Below, in pieces: positions 7,599 through 15,026 of a DNA stretch of 15,174 bases. This DNA comes from Prolixibacteraceae bacterium (lineage in GTDB: Bacteria > Bacteroidota > Bacteroidia > Bacteroidales > Prolixibacteraceae). The notes beneath the pieces were generated by a model that was given only the letters and a program-made list of their open reading frames with translations, did no database searches and had not been told where the DNA came from. The position numbers were made by a program, and so were the translations under genes. Location of the stretch: the NCBI GenBank assembly GCA_027858145.1, contig JAQIDF010000498.1, positions 1-15,174 on the forward strand, given 5' to 3'. Each line of letters begins with the position of its first letter. The first letter of the stretch is position 1.

Positions 7599-7737
7599 TT
7601 CCTTTATGTCTTCAACACCGACAGGTTTAGGCCAACATCTTCTTCGGCTTGCCTAAGTCCTGATTCCTTTACATCTTCAACGCCGACAGGTCTTACAGAC
7701 GCTGTCGGGTTTTTGCTTTTTCACCCCTGACAGGGGT
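7599..7737. repeat. Intergenic repeat cluster between cas7 and the island
   Basis: A 28-nt direct repeat occurs at 7599-7626 and 7664-7691 with 25 matches (each TTCCTTTA..TCTTCAAC.CCGACAGGT). The second copy overlaps a perfect 7-bp stem, CCGACAG (7683-7689) with CTGTCGG (7702-7708). A REP palindrome, ACCCCTGACAGGGGT, follows at 7723-7737. No gene is present. The hairpin's T-run is on the plus strand, so it is not a terminator for these minus-strand genes. Confidence 0.75.
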
Positions 7738-7775
7738 TGGAAGCCGGCCAGGGGGTGGCATTAATTTAGTGAAAT

Positions 7776-8855
7776 TTATTCCAATTGATTTTCATAATCG
7801 AACGCCATCATTAAGTCTATAAGCCTTTGTTCTGCACGGTCGAGGGCATCGGCAGATTCTGTTTTTGTACGAACATATCCACCTGCCGAAAGGGTTACAT
7901 AGGATTCAACTCCCTGCATGTTTTCTTCAATAATGGGTTCTGCCTTATTCTCTTCCTCTTCTTTTAGTTTCGCGCGTATGCTTCCTGCAATTTTATTGGC
8001 ATTATCAGAAATGGACACAGCCAATGTTTCCATTAAACTGAAAGTTCGAGATTGGTTTGATGTAATAGTCCAATTGATAATGGCATGTGCCAAAGCAGGA
8101 ATTAATCTTTCTCGAACGGCAGCAGGTGCAACTAAACAAGTTCCAAAAACAGTTTGTGCTTCTTCCCATCCTGCATCACGCAGTTTGTCTTCGGTTTCAT
8201 CGGTAATCTCCGGTTCCAGTTTGTTCAATAACACGCAGAAAAGACGACGCAAATCAATGGCCATGTCTTGAACAAAAAGACCTGTGGCCCTATTCGTGGA
8301 ACCCCCTTTGTTTTGAATCCATTTTCTATTTAAGCTGCGATCTTGTCCTTTTAGTACATCCTGTATTTCTGCATCAGTTAGGACTTTACCAGATGTGTTT
8401 TTCACAATAATTTTATTATTAGGTATTTCACTCCTGTCAAAGGATATGTTTTCTGGCTTGACTCCTGCTAATAACGGATGTAGGCCTCTCATTGATGAGA
8501 TTGAAAAAGGACTTCTTCTTTTAAGAGTTCTTGTTTTTTGACCATCTTCATTTTTTTGTGCTGTCTTCATCCATCCTCCAATCAATTGATCAAAATTTTC
8601 CGGATTACAAGTTCCATGGACTTCGGCCTCTTCAATTTTTCCATCTTTCATAAGATTGTGATAGAAAGTAGTAGGAGATCGCATTTCATTCAAATTAATC
8701 ATCAATGAATCAATTAGTGATCGTTTAACCTGCTGTCCACTTGAATAAGGAATATAAGTATTAAATTGTGGATCGTAATAGGTTTTTTGCCCATTTGCTA
8801 CACAAAAAACGGTGTGTTCTGCTCTCTTTAATGTTCTAATATAAATTGTACTCAT
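7776..8855 (-). CDS. cas7: Cas7-type Cascade backbone protein
   Basis: This 359-residue protein has the features of a Cas7/DevR-type RAMP protein. The opening beta strand MSTIYIRTLKRAEHTVF is followed by YIPYSSGQQVKRSLIDSLM, which resembles the 'SG-x-x-x-K/R' segment in which Cas7 proteins bind crRNA. RRSPFSISSMRGLHPLLAG and NRATGLFVQDMAIDLRRLF fit the later RAMP core, and EVHGTCNPENFDQLIGGWM lies where a thumb or insertion is usual. Several copies would coat the crRNA spacer. It starts 19 nt after cas8, so the two are co-transcribed. The family call is based on motif style, size and position between cas8 and the adaptation genes. Subtype (Cst2/DevR or Csh2) cannot be fixed by eye. Confidence 0.8.
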   Translation of the reverse strand: MSTIYIRTLKRAEHTVFCVANGQKTYYDPQFNTYIPYSSGQQVKRSLIDSLMINLNEMRSPTTFYHNLMKDGKIEEAEVHGTCNPENFDQLIGGWMKTAQKNEDGQKTRTLKRRSPFSISSMRGLHPLLAGVKPENISFDRSEIPNNKIIVKNTSGKVLTDAEIQDVLKGQDRSLNRKWIQNKGGSTNRATGLFVQDMAIDLRRLFCVLLNKLEPEITDETEDKLRDAGWEEAQTVFGTCLVAPAAVRERLIPALAHAIINWTITSNQSRTFSLMETLAVSISDNANKIAGSIRAKLKEEEENKAEPIIEENMQGVESYVTLSAGGYVRTKTESADALDRAEQRLIDLMMAFDYENQLE

Positions 8856-8874
8856 CTTTTATAGTTTTTATTGG

Positions 8875-10437
8875 TTAGAGATTTCTTTCGGCATAAGCAT
8901 AATCAAATTTCAACAGCACCACAAAATAGCCAAAATCTTCGGCTGACATTAAGTGCACCCTGTCGCGTAATTCTTTAAACAGAGGCAACAGCGCTGCATC
9001 AACGTCTTTTATCACTGTGGTTAGGGCATCTAAAAAAACTTTTTTAGATTTTGCAACCAGCAACTCTGATTGGATTAAATTTTTCCTATCATTTTTGGTT
9101 GCTTCACTTCTATACGCATGAAGTGCATTGGCAACTTCGGCAGTATATTCTAACGATTCTTCTTTGTTTTTAGTAATCATAGCTAATAACCAAGTTTTAT
9201 AAGTTCTGTAAGTAATTATATTGTCATAATCTTTTTTTTCTGCTTTTTCTTTGCGGGATTGAAAGTCCTCTTCCAATTCACCATTCTTGAGTGTTACAGT
9301 TGGCTTGATCAATTTCAAATTGGCATCACTCCCAAAATACTTTCGCAAATCTTTCGGTTCCAGTGCTTGTAAACCAATTAAACCCAACTCGCAAGCTCTT
9401 TTAATATGAATACCAAAAAGAGATTCGTAAGCTTTAGCATCGTTGATGGCTGCCTGATCACCAAAAAGAATTTGATAATATTTTATAAGTGTTTTAGCTT
9501 CTGAAAAATGAAAGGGGTAAAACCCTAAAGTTTTATTCGTTTGACCCAGCGTATAAACATAACCAGTAAAGGTTTGATTTGGAAAATGATTTGAAATATT
9601 AAAAAATAGCTCACTCCATTTAATGGTATTTACCTCAATCACTTTTTCATCAACTGAAAATACACCCGATGAATGTAGTTGTGAAAAATCAAAATCATCT
9701 CGGAAATATTTATTGAAGGCATAACTGAGCCATTGACCATTCCATGTGTTGATTTGATTTCCTCTTAATCGTTCAAGAGTATCATCATTTAAATAAGCAC
9801 GATACATTTCCCATCCATCGTACAGTTTCATGAGTATATCTGGTTCGTCGAAAAAAATGGAATAACCTCCGGCAATACCAATGCCTAATCCACCGCCAAT
9901 CCACGAGAAATAAACATCCTCAATATCAATATTGAAATCTATATCGGTTACGGCACCCGAAGTTGTTGCGTATTCTTTCATCTCAGATGCCGGAAAACCA
10001 ATTGCAATACTTGCTTCGATATTATTGTTGCTTTTGGCCTCAGCTATTTTATTCACAAACTCTTTTAAAATCTCCTGCCTTTTTTGAGCATCCAGCTTTT
10101 GAATAATCTTGACTTGTTTTTTTGTTTTTGTTTTGAATCCTCCAAAAGAAGGCTCTTTTTGCAATTCGGAGCAAAAATCGTCAAGTTCCTCGTCAGAAGT
10201 GAACTGTTTAGTGTTGCCATTTTCATCTTTTATAACGGTCATTAAACCAAGTTTTCCGTTATTCAATGTAGTAATCCCTTGCACAAAAGGTGAGTTTTGT
10301 GGCCAGAAGAAATACTTGGAATGATTAAAAAAACAATCAAAGTAAACTTCTTCGAAAAACTCTTTCGCTTTGTAACTTGTTCCTTCTCTTTCGTTATACG
10401 CTTTTAAAAATGTGCGCCCTATGGTTGATGCTATCAT
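8875..10437 (-). CDS. cas8: Probable Cas8-like large subunit of the I-B effector
   Basis: This 520-residue protein lies between cas3 (10-nt gap) and cas7 (19-nt gap), the place of the Cascade large subunit in a locus otherwise lacking one. Visible features are an aromatic N-terminal segment (FFEEVYFDCFFNHSKYFFWP, residues 27-46), a glycine-rich stretch GGGLGIGIAGGYSIFF (181-196) and a largely helical, charged C-terminal half, as expected for a small-subunit-like bundle. It has very few cysteines, so the zinc-finger pairs of classical Cas8b/Cst1 proteins are absent. Cas8 recognises the PAM and recruits Cas3. The assignment rests mainly on context; the protein is divergent from the Cas8 families I know. 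Confidence 0.7.
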   Translation of the reverse strand: MIASTIGRTFLKAYNEREGTSYKAKEFFEEVYFDCFFNHSKYFFWPQNSPFVQGITTLNNGKLGLMTVIKDENGNTKQFTSDEELDDFCSELQKEPSFGGFKTKTKKQVKIIQKLDAQKRQEILKEFVNKIAEAKSNNNIEASIAIGFPASEMKEYATTSGAVTDIDFNIDIEDVYFSWIGGGLGIGIAGGYSIFFDEPDILMKLYDGWEMYRAYLNDDTLERLRGNQINTWNGQWLSYAFNKYFRDDFDFSQLHSSGVFSVDEKVIEVNTIKWSELFFNISNHFPNQTFTGYVYTLGQTNKTLGFYPFHFSEAKTLIKYYQILFGDQAAINDAKAYESLFGIHIKRACELGLIGLQALEPKDLRKYFGSDANLKLIKPTVTLKNGELEEDFQSRKEKAEKKDYDNIITYRTYKTWLLAMITKNKEESLEYTAEVANALHAYRSEATKNDRKNLIQSELLVAKSKKVFLDALTTVIKDVDAALLPLFKELRDRVHLMSAEDFGYFVVLLKFDYAYAERNL

Positions 10438-10447
10438 AGTTAGTGTT

Positions 10448-12613
10448 TTATAAAAATGAATATGATGAATTATAATTGCAGGCTTTTGCTAACGTTACAT
10501 CGAAGCCTGTTTCCGTATTGTATGATGAATCGGGTACAATGAAAGGTCTTGAGCCCCAATCCAATTGTCGTAAGTCTTTTACCACATAATAGCGTGTGCT
10601 GATTTCCATCAGGGCGCGTGCTTCATAGGTACTTTCTCGATAGATTTCTTCATCGGCTTCACAAATGCAGCTTACACTGTCAATCTCCAATAAATCGAGC
10701 AAAATGGCTTTAGGGTTGTGTGTTAATTTATCGATGCTCCACTTTCCACTTTCCTTAAATACCGAATGTTGTTCAATTTTCAGAAAATCAATTTCGGTAA
10801 ATACCTGATCGATTTTGCTTTGTAAATCAGTTTCATCCAAAAGCTCACCATTGGGTAAGGCCTCATAACTGCGTTTAATTATTTCAAGGGAATAGGGTAA
10901 AGCTTCCTTTTTATCTTCAGGCGGAGACAATACATAAATTGGTTTATAATGACCAATGGTCTCCGATGTTCGTTTTCGATTTACACGACCAAAACGCTGC
11001 GCCATTGAATCGAGTGGTGCGGCTTCTGTAACCATACAGTCAAAACTAATATCAATGCTCACTTCAACAACCTGAGTTGAGATGACCAAACATGCTTCTT
11101 TCGAGGTGTTGAAATTTCCGTTTTCTTTGCCCGTTTCATCCAGCCCCAGCAGCAATCGTTCTTTCTCATTTCGATCCGATTTTTTGAACCTGCTATGGAG
11201 TAAAAGAATTGGAATCCCGGGAAATTGAGATTTGTATTGGGCGTATAGTTCTTGCGCTGTTTTAACACGGTTGCAAACCACTAAAACTTTCTTTTGATCA
11301 GCAAGTGCATCTCCAATGATTGAATCGGCTTTTTCCCAATTATCAATTTTATGTATGATGTGTCGGTTAAAAAGCTTTAGTTCTTCTTTCGTTAAGGCCA
11401 CTTCATAAACATTCTCTTTACCTAAAATGGCAATAATTTTATTGTAAAGGATGCCTGGCATTGTAGCCGTACCAATGTGAATGTTGCAATTGAGATATTT
11501 TAAAACTTCAATTATTTTCAGCACAATCGACCGGGTCACATCAGTATAAGTGTGAATTTCATCCAGAATAACATCACAACCCTTAATGTCCATAATCATA
11601 GCCTCGTAACCATTGGTGCCAAAAGCAATAGCCGCAATTTGGTGAGGGGTCAATACTTTTATGGATGAACCTACATGTCCCTGAATAATCTTTTCTTCTT
11701 TTTTACTTCCTTCCAGCACAATGCTTGATGCAGCATGTAACAATCGAATATCAAGCTCAGGATTATCGTGTTTCAGATCTTTCTTTACCCGTTTGTACAT
11801 GGCATTAATGGAAGCCTGGAATGGTAGGGTGTAAAACACACGTCCCTTACAGCGACGAAAAAGGAAATCGGTTTTACCCGCACCGGTACAAGCCACCACC
11901 ATGGTGTGCCTCTTATTTGAATTAGTGTCTTTTAACGAAAGAGGATACAGCGAATGTTGCCGATTGAAGAACTGCAAATTCGGAATCGCAAAAGTTCTAT
12001 TGAGGTATTCATCGGTATTATCCGACAAGGCCGAAGCAAAATGATCGGAAGCCATTAAAAGTCCACGCCATTGCGAAAAGCCACGTTCCCTAACTGTCTT
12101 TTCGCAGTATTCAACAACGAAATTGAAATTATCTTCGGCTTCCTCCTTACTGATGTCTCTTTTTTCAATTCCAAAAGATTGTAGTATTGTTAAGGCATCA
12201 TCTTTCCATGCCTCCCAATCTTTGATGTGCAGTTCAAAAGTATCGCCTCGATTTTCTTCAAGATCTAAAATTCCTTTGTCTCTGGTATCGTGTAAAACAG
12301 ATTTATGGTGAGCAATTACCATTTCAATGAGCTGAGGATGCAATGCTTCGTTAAATAATGAAAGGAAGAAACATGAGGCTATTTCATGTCGAAATGGAGT
12401 AGTTGGAATCTTTGTATCATCCAGGCGTTTTTGAAATACGGTACTTGCTTTTCCGATATCGTGCAAAATAGCACCAAGCCTTACAGTTTCCGGATCGAGG
12501 TTTGAATACTGTGCAATTTTAACAGCAACCTTACTCACTAAAAGCAGGTGTTCATAAAGGCTGGTCTCTTCAGGCGATCCTTTAGCTTTGATATGTGGAC
12601 AAATTTGGATCAT
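10448..12613 (-). CDS. cas3: CRISPR-associated nuclease-helicase Cas3 with N-terminal HD domain
   Basis: This 721-residue protein is a complete HD-helicase fusion. HD nuclease: His22, LHDIGKAS (His51-Asp52), RHE (His76), AHHKS (His102-His103) and Asp190 in MASDHFA. SF2 helicase: Walker A CTGAGKT (242-248), Walker B box DEIH (351-354), motif III TAT (382-384), and ISTQVVEVSIDISFD followed by QRFGRVNR (539-546, motif VI). Cas3 is recruited to the R-loop, unwinds DNA 3' to 5' and cuts the displaced strand. All key residues are present, so it should be active. cas8 follows after 10 nt. Upstream, REP hairpins and a transposase remnant separate it from cas5. This could reduce co-transcription with cas6-cas5. 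Confidence 0.96.
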   Translation of the reverse strand: MIQICPHIKAKGSPEETSLYEHLLLVSKVAVKIAQYSNLDPETVRLGAILHDIGKASTVFQKRLDDTKIPTTPFRHEIASCFFLSLFNEALHPQLIEMVIAHHKSVLHDTRDKGILDLEENRGDTFELHIKDWEAWKDDALTILQSFGIEKRDISKEEAEDNFNFVVEYCEKTVRERGFSQWRGLLMASDHFASALSDNTDEYLNRTFAIPNLQFFNRQHSLYPLSLKDTNSNKRHTMVVACTGAGKTDFLFRRCKGRVFYTLPFQASINAMYKRVKKDLKHDNPELDIRLLHAASSIVLEGSKKEEKIIQGHVGSSIKVLTPHQIAAIAFGTNGYEAMIMDIKGCDVILDEIHTYTDVTRSIVLKIIEVLKYLNCNIHIGTATMPGILYNKIIAILGKENVYEVALTKEELKLFNRHIIHKIDNWEKADSIIGDALADQKKVLVVCNRVKTAQELYAQYKSQFPGIPILLLHSRFKKSDRNEKERLLLGLDETGKENGNFNTSKEACLVISTQVVEVSIDISFDCMVTEAAPLDSMAQRFGRVNRKRTSETIGHYKPIYVLSPPEDKKEALPYSLEIIKRSYEALPNGELLDETDLQSKIDQVFTEIDFLKIEQHSVFKESGKWSIDKLTHNPKAILLDLLEIDSVSCICEADEEIYRESTYEARALMEISTRYYVVKDLRQLDWGSRPFIVPDSSYNTETGFDVTLAKACNYNSSYSFL

Positions 12614-12682
12614 TTGTTTTGTGTTATCGTTTTGTATTTAATTGGACTTTCAGCCCGCATTTTCATTAATGGTGTTATTATT

Positions 12683-12838
12683 GTCCCCAGGGTGTTGCCC
12701 CGGGCTCAATTAAGCAGGGCTTTCAGCCCAGATGCGATATGATTTGCACAGCATAATTGCCTGAAAGGCAAAATCAATTCAGCCCAAAGGCAGCGCCTTG
12801 GGTTTGATGTATCACATCAATAAACGCCCTGTAAGGGC
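12683..12838. repeat. Cluster of at least six REP-like hairpins
   Basis: Short dyads follow one another: CCCAGGG/CCCCGGG near 12686-12704, GGGCTTTCAGCCC (12717-12729), TTGCCTGAAAGGCAA (12757-12771), CCCAAAGGC/GCCTTGGG (12783-12802), TGATGT/ACATCA (12805-12819) and GCCCTGTAAGGGC (12826-12838). There is no gene here. The cluster adjoins the 3' end of the IS200-like remnant, the usual arrangement of REP sequences and their transposase, and fills the rest of the cas5-cas3 gap. Confidence 0.8.
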
Positions 12839-12841
12839 AGG

Positions 12842-13089
12842 TTAATCATTCCATATATACCGCTCATAGTAATCGATACCATATTCATTTAAAAACATGA
12901 TATACTCTTCTCTAAAAGTATTTTTCTTATGATGCTCCTCCTGATTTTCAATGTATCTTTTTGTTTTATCATGAATACTGAACCGATATAAGCATACAAG
13001 TGTGTTTTTTCACTATCGCGTATGACCGTAGAATTGCTTTTGATGTGAAATATCAGATGAACAAACAGCTTTGATAATGATTGTGCCAT
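12842..13089 (-). pseudogene. Decayed IS200-like (Y1/HUH) transposase
   Basis: The start, MAQSLSKLFVHLIFHIK then THLYAYIG, matches the N-terminus of IS200/IS605-like REP transposases (usually about 150 residues). After a frameshift near 12960-12975 the other frame reads RYIENQEEHHKKNTFREEY and ends DYYERYIWND with a stop at 12842-12844, the conserved C-terminus of the same family. Roughly 60 central residues are missing, including the HUH motif and the catalytic-tyrosine region, so the gene is dead. It begins 12 nt after the cas5 stop and is followed by the hairpin cluster, meaning a REP/transposase unit once inserted between cas5 and cas3. Confidence 0.85.
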
Positions 13090-13101
13090 GTATATTAGAT
13101 T

Positions 13102-13698
13102 TTAATAATTGGTTTTTACCGGATTACCTACAACTTTTAAATGACCATACATTGCCTCGTTCTCTTTTAGCCGATTATAACCTACTAAAAATGACTTTTC
13201 ATTACGTTCAAAAATCAACTCAAAGCCTGCAAACAGCTCGTTATTTGTTTCAAACTCAGCTTCTGAAACTTCATTGATCTCTTCATCAGGATAAAGCAAG
13301 TCTTCATTTCGGGCTAAACAGATATGTTGTTTTGAAGCATGAATTGCATCGGATTCATTTAAAAAGGCAAGGAAAAGAACGGGTTCAATTAATACTCCCC
13401 GAACCAAAATGGCATAAGGCCTTTCATAGGTTTTGTTATTTCTTGTTCCTTTTTCGTTCCAACCACGAGATTGTATTTGTTCTTGCTGTTGTGAAATTTG
13501 TTTATAACTCAACCTGTGCCTAACAATTTTCTTGATCTCACCATCATCATCCTTTAACAGTTCGGGGAAAAGTTTTCGTTCGATACCAGCAACTATTGAT
13601 GGAGTAAGAAACTGTTGGCTGTAGGTTTCGCTGTCTCTCACTGCTGTCCAGGGTTTGATAAAACCGAACGGGCCTGAATATTTTACGACGTATAACAT
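13102..13698 (-). CDS. cas5: Cas5-type Cascade protein
   Basis: This 198-residue protein begins MLYVVKYSGPFGFIKPWTAV, followed by RDSETYSQQFLTPSIVAGIE. This is the Cas5 N-terminal RAMP pattern: a beta strand, a G-x-F turn with a basic residue, then 'T-Y...PS-x-x-x-G' leading into the first helix. Cas5 holds the crRNA 5' handle and joins Cas8 to the Cas7 filament. PYAILVRGVLIEPVLFLAFL fits a central strand pair. The C-terminal half is acidic. It follows cas6 after 68 nt containing a REP-like inverted repeat. Family-level confidence is good; the subtype is taken from context. Confidence 0.85.
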   Translation of the reverse strand: MLYVVKYSGPFGFIKPWTAVRDSETYSQQFLTPSIVAGIERKLFPELLKDDDGEIKKIVRHRLSYKQISQQQEQIQSRGWNEKGTRNNKTYERPYAILVRGVLIEPVLFLAFLNESDAIHASKQHICLARNEDLLYPDEEINEVSEAEFETNNELFAGFELIFERNEKSFLVGYNRLKENEAMYGHLKVVGNPVKTNY

Positions 13699-13723
13699 AG
13701 TTGTATTCTTTTTTCGTTTTACT

Positions 13724-13755
13724 ATCCCTGACAGGGTTTGAAATCCTGTTAGGGA
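13724..13755. repeat. REP-like inverted repeat between cas6 and cas5
   Basis: ATCCCTGACAGG (13724-13735) pairs with CCTGTTAGGGAT (13744-13755) with one mismatch. The left arm itself holds the mini-palindrome CCCTGACAGGG. It belongs to the same CCCTG family as 7020-7034 and 7723-7737, and shares CCCTG(A/T)CA with the ends of the GIY-YIG unit. Confidence 0.7.
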
Positions 13756-13766
13756 TAAATGAAACT

Positions 13767-14423
13767 TTATTTAATTGCACCAAATCCAATCCCTGTTGAA
13801 TTTCCAAGTCCAACATTCCATGCAAACAGTTTTGTTTCGGGTTTACCTTCAATAATTACCGGACACCAACTTGCTCGGTTATGAATGCCATCATAGGTTA
13901 CTTTCTTTGTCCCGGCATTTGGATATGACTTATCAAAACGGATATCAAGAGTTTCATCTGTTAGCCCGACTTTTTCCATTTTTGTTAATAGGGTTTCTTT
14001 CAAACAGGCATCAGCCCGGGGGTCGTTGAATAAAATATGATCAACGTCTGTTTCTACTCTTCTTTTTATAAAAACAGGGCTTGCCACGTAATATAAGTCC
14101 CTGCCTGATAAATCAGGATCTTCCTGAATAATTATCTCAAAAACTTTTAAACCGTGAAACATATCAGGATCAGCCTGTATACCTTCAATTAGCTTTTTAA
14201 TCAAAGTTTCATCAGTAGAGCTAATAAAGAAGTAGGCATTGGAACTAAAATGTAAACCCGAAATAGTAGCTTTCCCTCCTTCTAGCCGGGAGAAAGAATA
14301 CAATGATACTTCGCCATGCTTATCATTCCAACCTAACCACTTATGAATAGTCCCTGTAAGCAAAGGCTGGTGGTCAAAAGGGACAATTTTGTTTGTTGTT
14401 TTTATTTTTAAATGTACTCTCAT
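13767..14423 (-). CDS. cas6: CRISPR RNA endoribonuclease Cas6
   Basis: This 218-residue protein matches Cas6: an N-terminal RAMP fold (MRVHLKIKTT), then HQPLLTGTIHKWLG with His27 in the usual position of a catalytic or structural histidine, and a C-terminal glycine-rich loop GLGNSTGIGFGAIK (residues 205-218) that contacts the repeat RNA. Cas6 would cut the leftward array transcript 8 nt before each repeat end, leaving an ATTGAAAT handle. It is the first cas gene of the locus. The 120 nt between it and the transposase remnant (14424-14543) is very AT-rich and presumably holds the operon promoter, though I see no convincing TTTG/TAnnTTTG pair there. Confidence 0.9.
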   Translation of the reverse strand: MRVHLKIKTTNKIVPFDHQPLLTGTIHKWLGWNDKHGEVSLYSFSRLEGGKATISGLHFSSNAYFFISSTDETLIKKLIEGIQADPDMFHGLKVFEIIIQEDPDLSGRDLYYVASPVFIKRRVETDVDHILFNDPRADACLKETLLTKMEKVGLTDETLDIRFDKSYPNAGTKKVTYDGIHNRASWCPVIIEGKPETKLFAWNVGLGNSTGIGFGAIK

Positions 14424-14711
14424 TGTTCAATATTTTTCCTCAATTTACAAATAATTATAATTTATTATTCATTTTTGTTTGTTTAATATCCTCTTTTTAA
14501 ATTGAATATATTGGCAAGCTGGTTTCATTTTACTTTTTTATTTTTATCGATCTACCCCCATCTCCCAGTCCATCCTGTCCATATCAATGTCCGTTTTTGT
14601 TTGCCTTTCTTCAAAATTCTTTTTATCGCCAAACCATTTCAATACCTCATCGCGTTTTAATTTTGTTGTTTTTTCGGAGGTACAGGTCAGGTAACTGCTC
14701 CAGGGGTATTC

Positions 14712-14725
14712 ACCCTGTCAAATAA
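14712..14725. repeat. Terminal inverted repeat of the GIY-YIG unit, stop-codon side
   Basis: ACCCTGTCAAATAA on the plus strand. It contains the TGA stop of the endonuclease (14718-14720 on the minus strand) and matches 15013-15026 over all 14 positions when reverse-complemented. Confidence 0.9.
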
Positions 14726-14996
14726 GATTTGAACTTTCTTCATACCATTGTTTTAATCTATTTTTCAAATACATTTTACCATAATGTGTTTTTAGGTATT
14801 TCTCCCTATGTGTCGCATCCTGTTGATTTAAACATCCTTCAAAATAGATTAAAGCCAGTGGCCGTCTATTTTTTGTTGATTCAACTTTACCGCCGCAATG
14901 CTGTTCAAATCTTAATTTTAAATTTTTGGTATATCCTGTATAGTTTTTACCATCCCTCAGACTGTGTAACACATATATGTAATAGTACTGTTCCAT
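14718..14996 (-). CDS. GIY-YIG (URI) family endonuclease
   Basis: This 92-residue protein is a single GIY-YIG nuclease domain. MEQYYYIYVLHSL holds the GIY-equivalent (YIY) and KNYTGYTKNLKLRFEQH holds the YIG-equivalent (YTG, 19-21), Arg29 and His33. The metal-binding Glu is probably Glu65 in THREKYLKTHYGK. RPLALIYFEG is a typical core strand. A longer reading frame exists back to 15083, but its extra 29 residues (MLFTFIIIRSIMVF...) come from transposase DNA and the inverted repeat, so the ATG at 14996 is preferred. Stand-alone URI proteins are frequent in Bacteroidota and their role is unclear. Here it is the sole content of a unit with inverted-repeat ends. Confidence 0.9.
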   Translation of the reverse strand: MEQYYYIYVLHSLRDGKNYTGYTKNLKLRFEQHCGGKVESTKNRRPLALIYFEGCLNQQDATHREKYLKTHYGKMYLKNRLKQWYEESSNLI

Positions 14997-15012
14997 TGTG
15001 AAAAATTTAAAA

Positions 15013-15026
15013 TTATTTGACAGGGT
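15013..15026. repeat. Terminal inverted repeat of the GIY-YIG unit, start-codon side
   Basis: TTATTTGACAGGGT on the plus strand, ending 16 nt before the GIY-YIG start codon. It is the perfect partner of 14712-14725. Confidence 0.9.

Larger units (their letters stand above)
14712..15026 (-). mobile_element. Minimal GIY-YIG endonuclease element with 14-bp terminal inverted repeats
   Basis: ACCCTGTCAAATAA at 14712-14725 is the exact reverse complement of 15013-15026. These ends enclose only the GIY-YIG gene: 30 nt before its ATG, and an end overlapping its stop codon and running 6 nt beyond. The unit interrupts a transposase gene whose two halves otherwise join in frame. No target-site duplication is visible, apart from ambiguity in a T-run at 15027-15031. 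It is far too small to hold a group I intron. The ends resemble half of the local CCCTGACAGGG palindromes. Boundaries are seen directly; mobility is inferred. Confidence 0.7.

Noticed and set aside
7683..7714. Stem followed by T-run as a rho-independent terminator for cas7
   Set aside because: The T-run follows the stem only on the plus strand, while all genes here are on the minus strand, and cas7 ends after this point in its own direction.
13547..13852. A 101-residue minus-strand ORF overlapping the cas6 end and the cas5 start
   Set aside because: It is out of frame with both well-supported cas genes and has no family resemblance.
14712..15026. GIY-YIG unit as a group I intron or intein
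   Set aside because: Only about 36 nt lie outside the endonuclease gene, far too little for a ribozyme. The upstream transposase frame hits a stop inside the unit, so it cannot be an intein.
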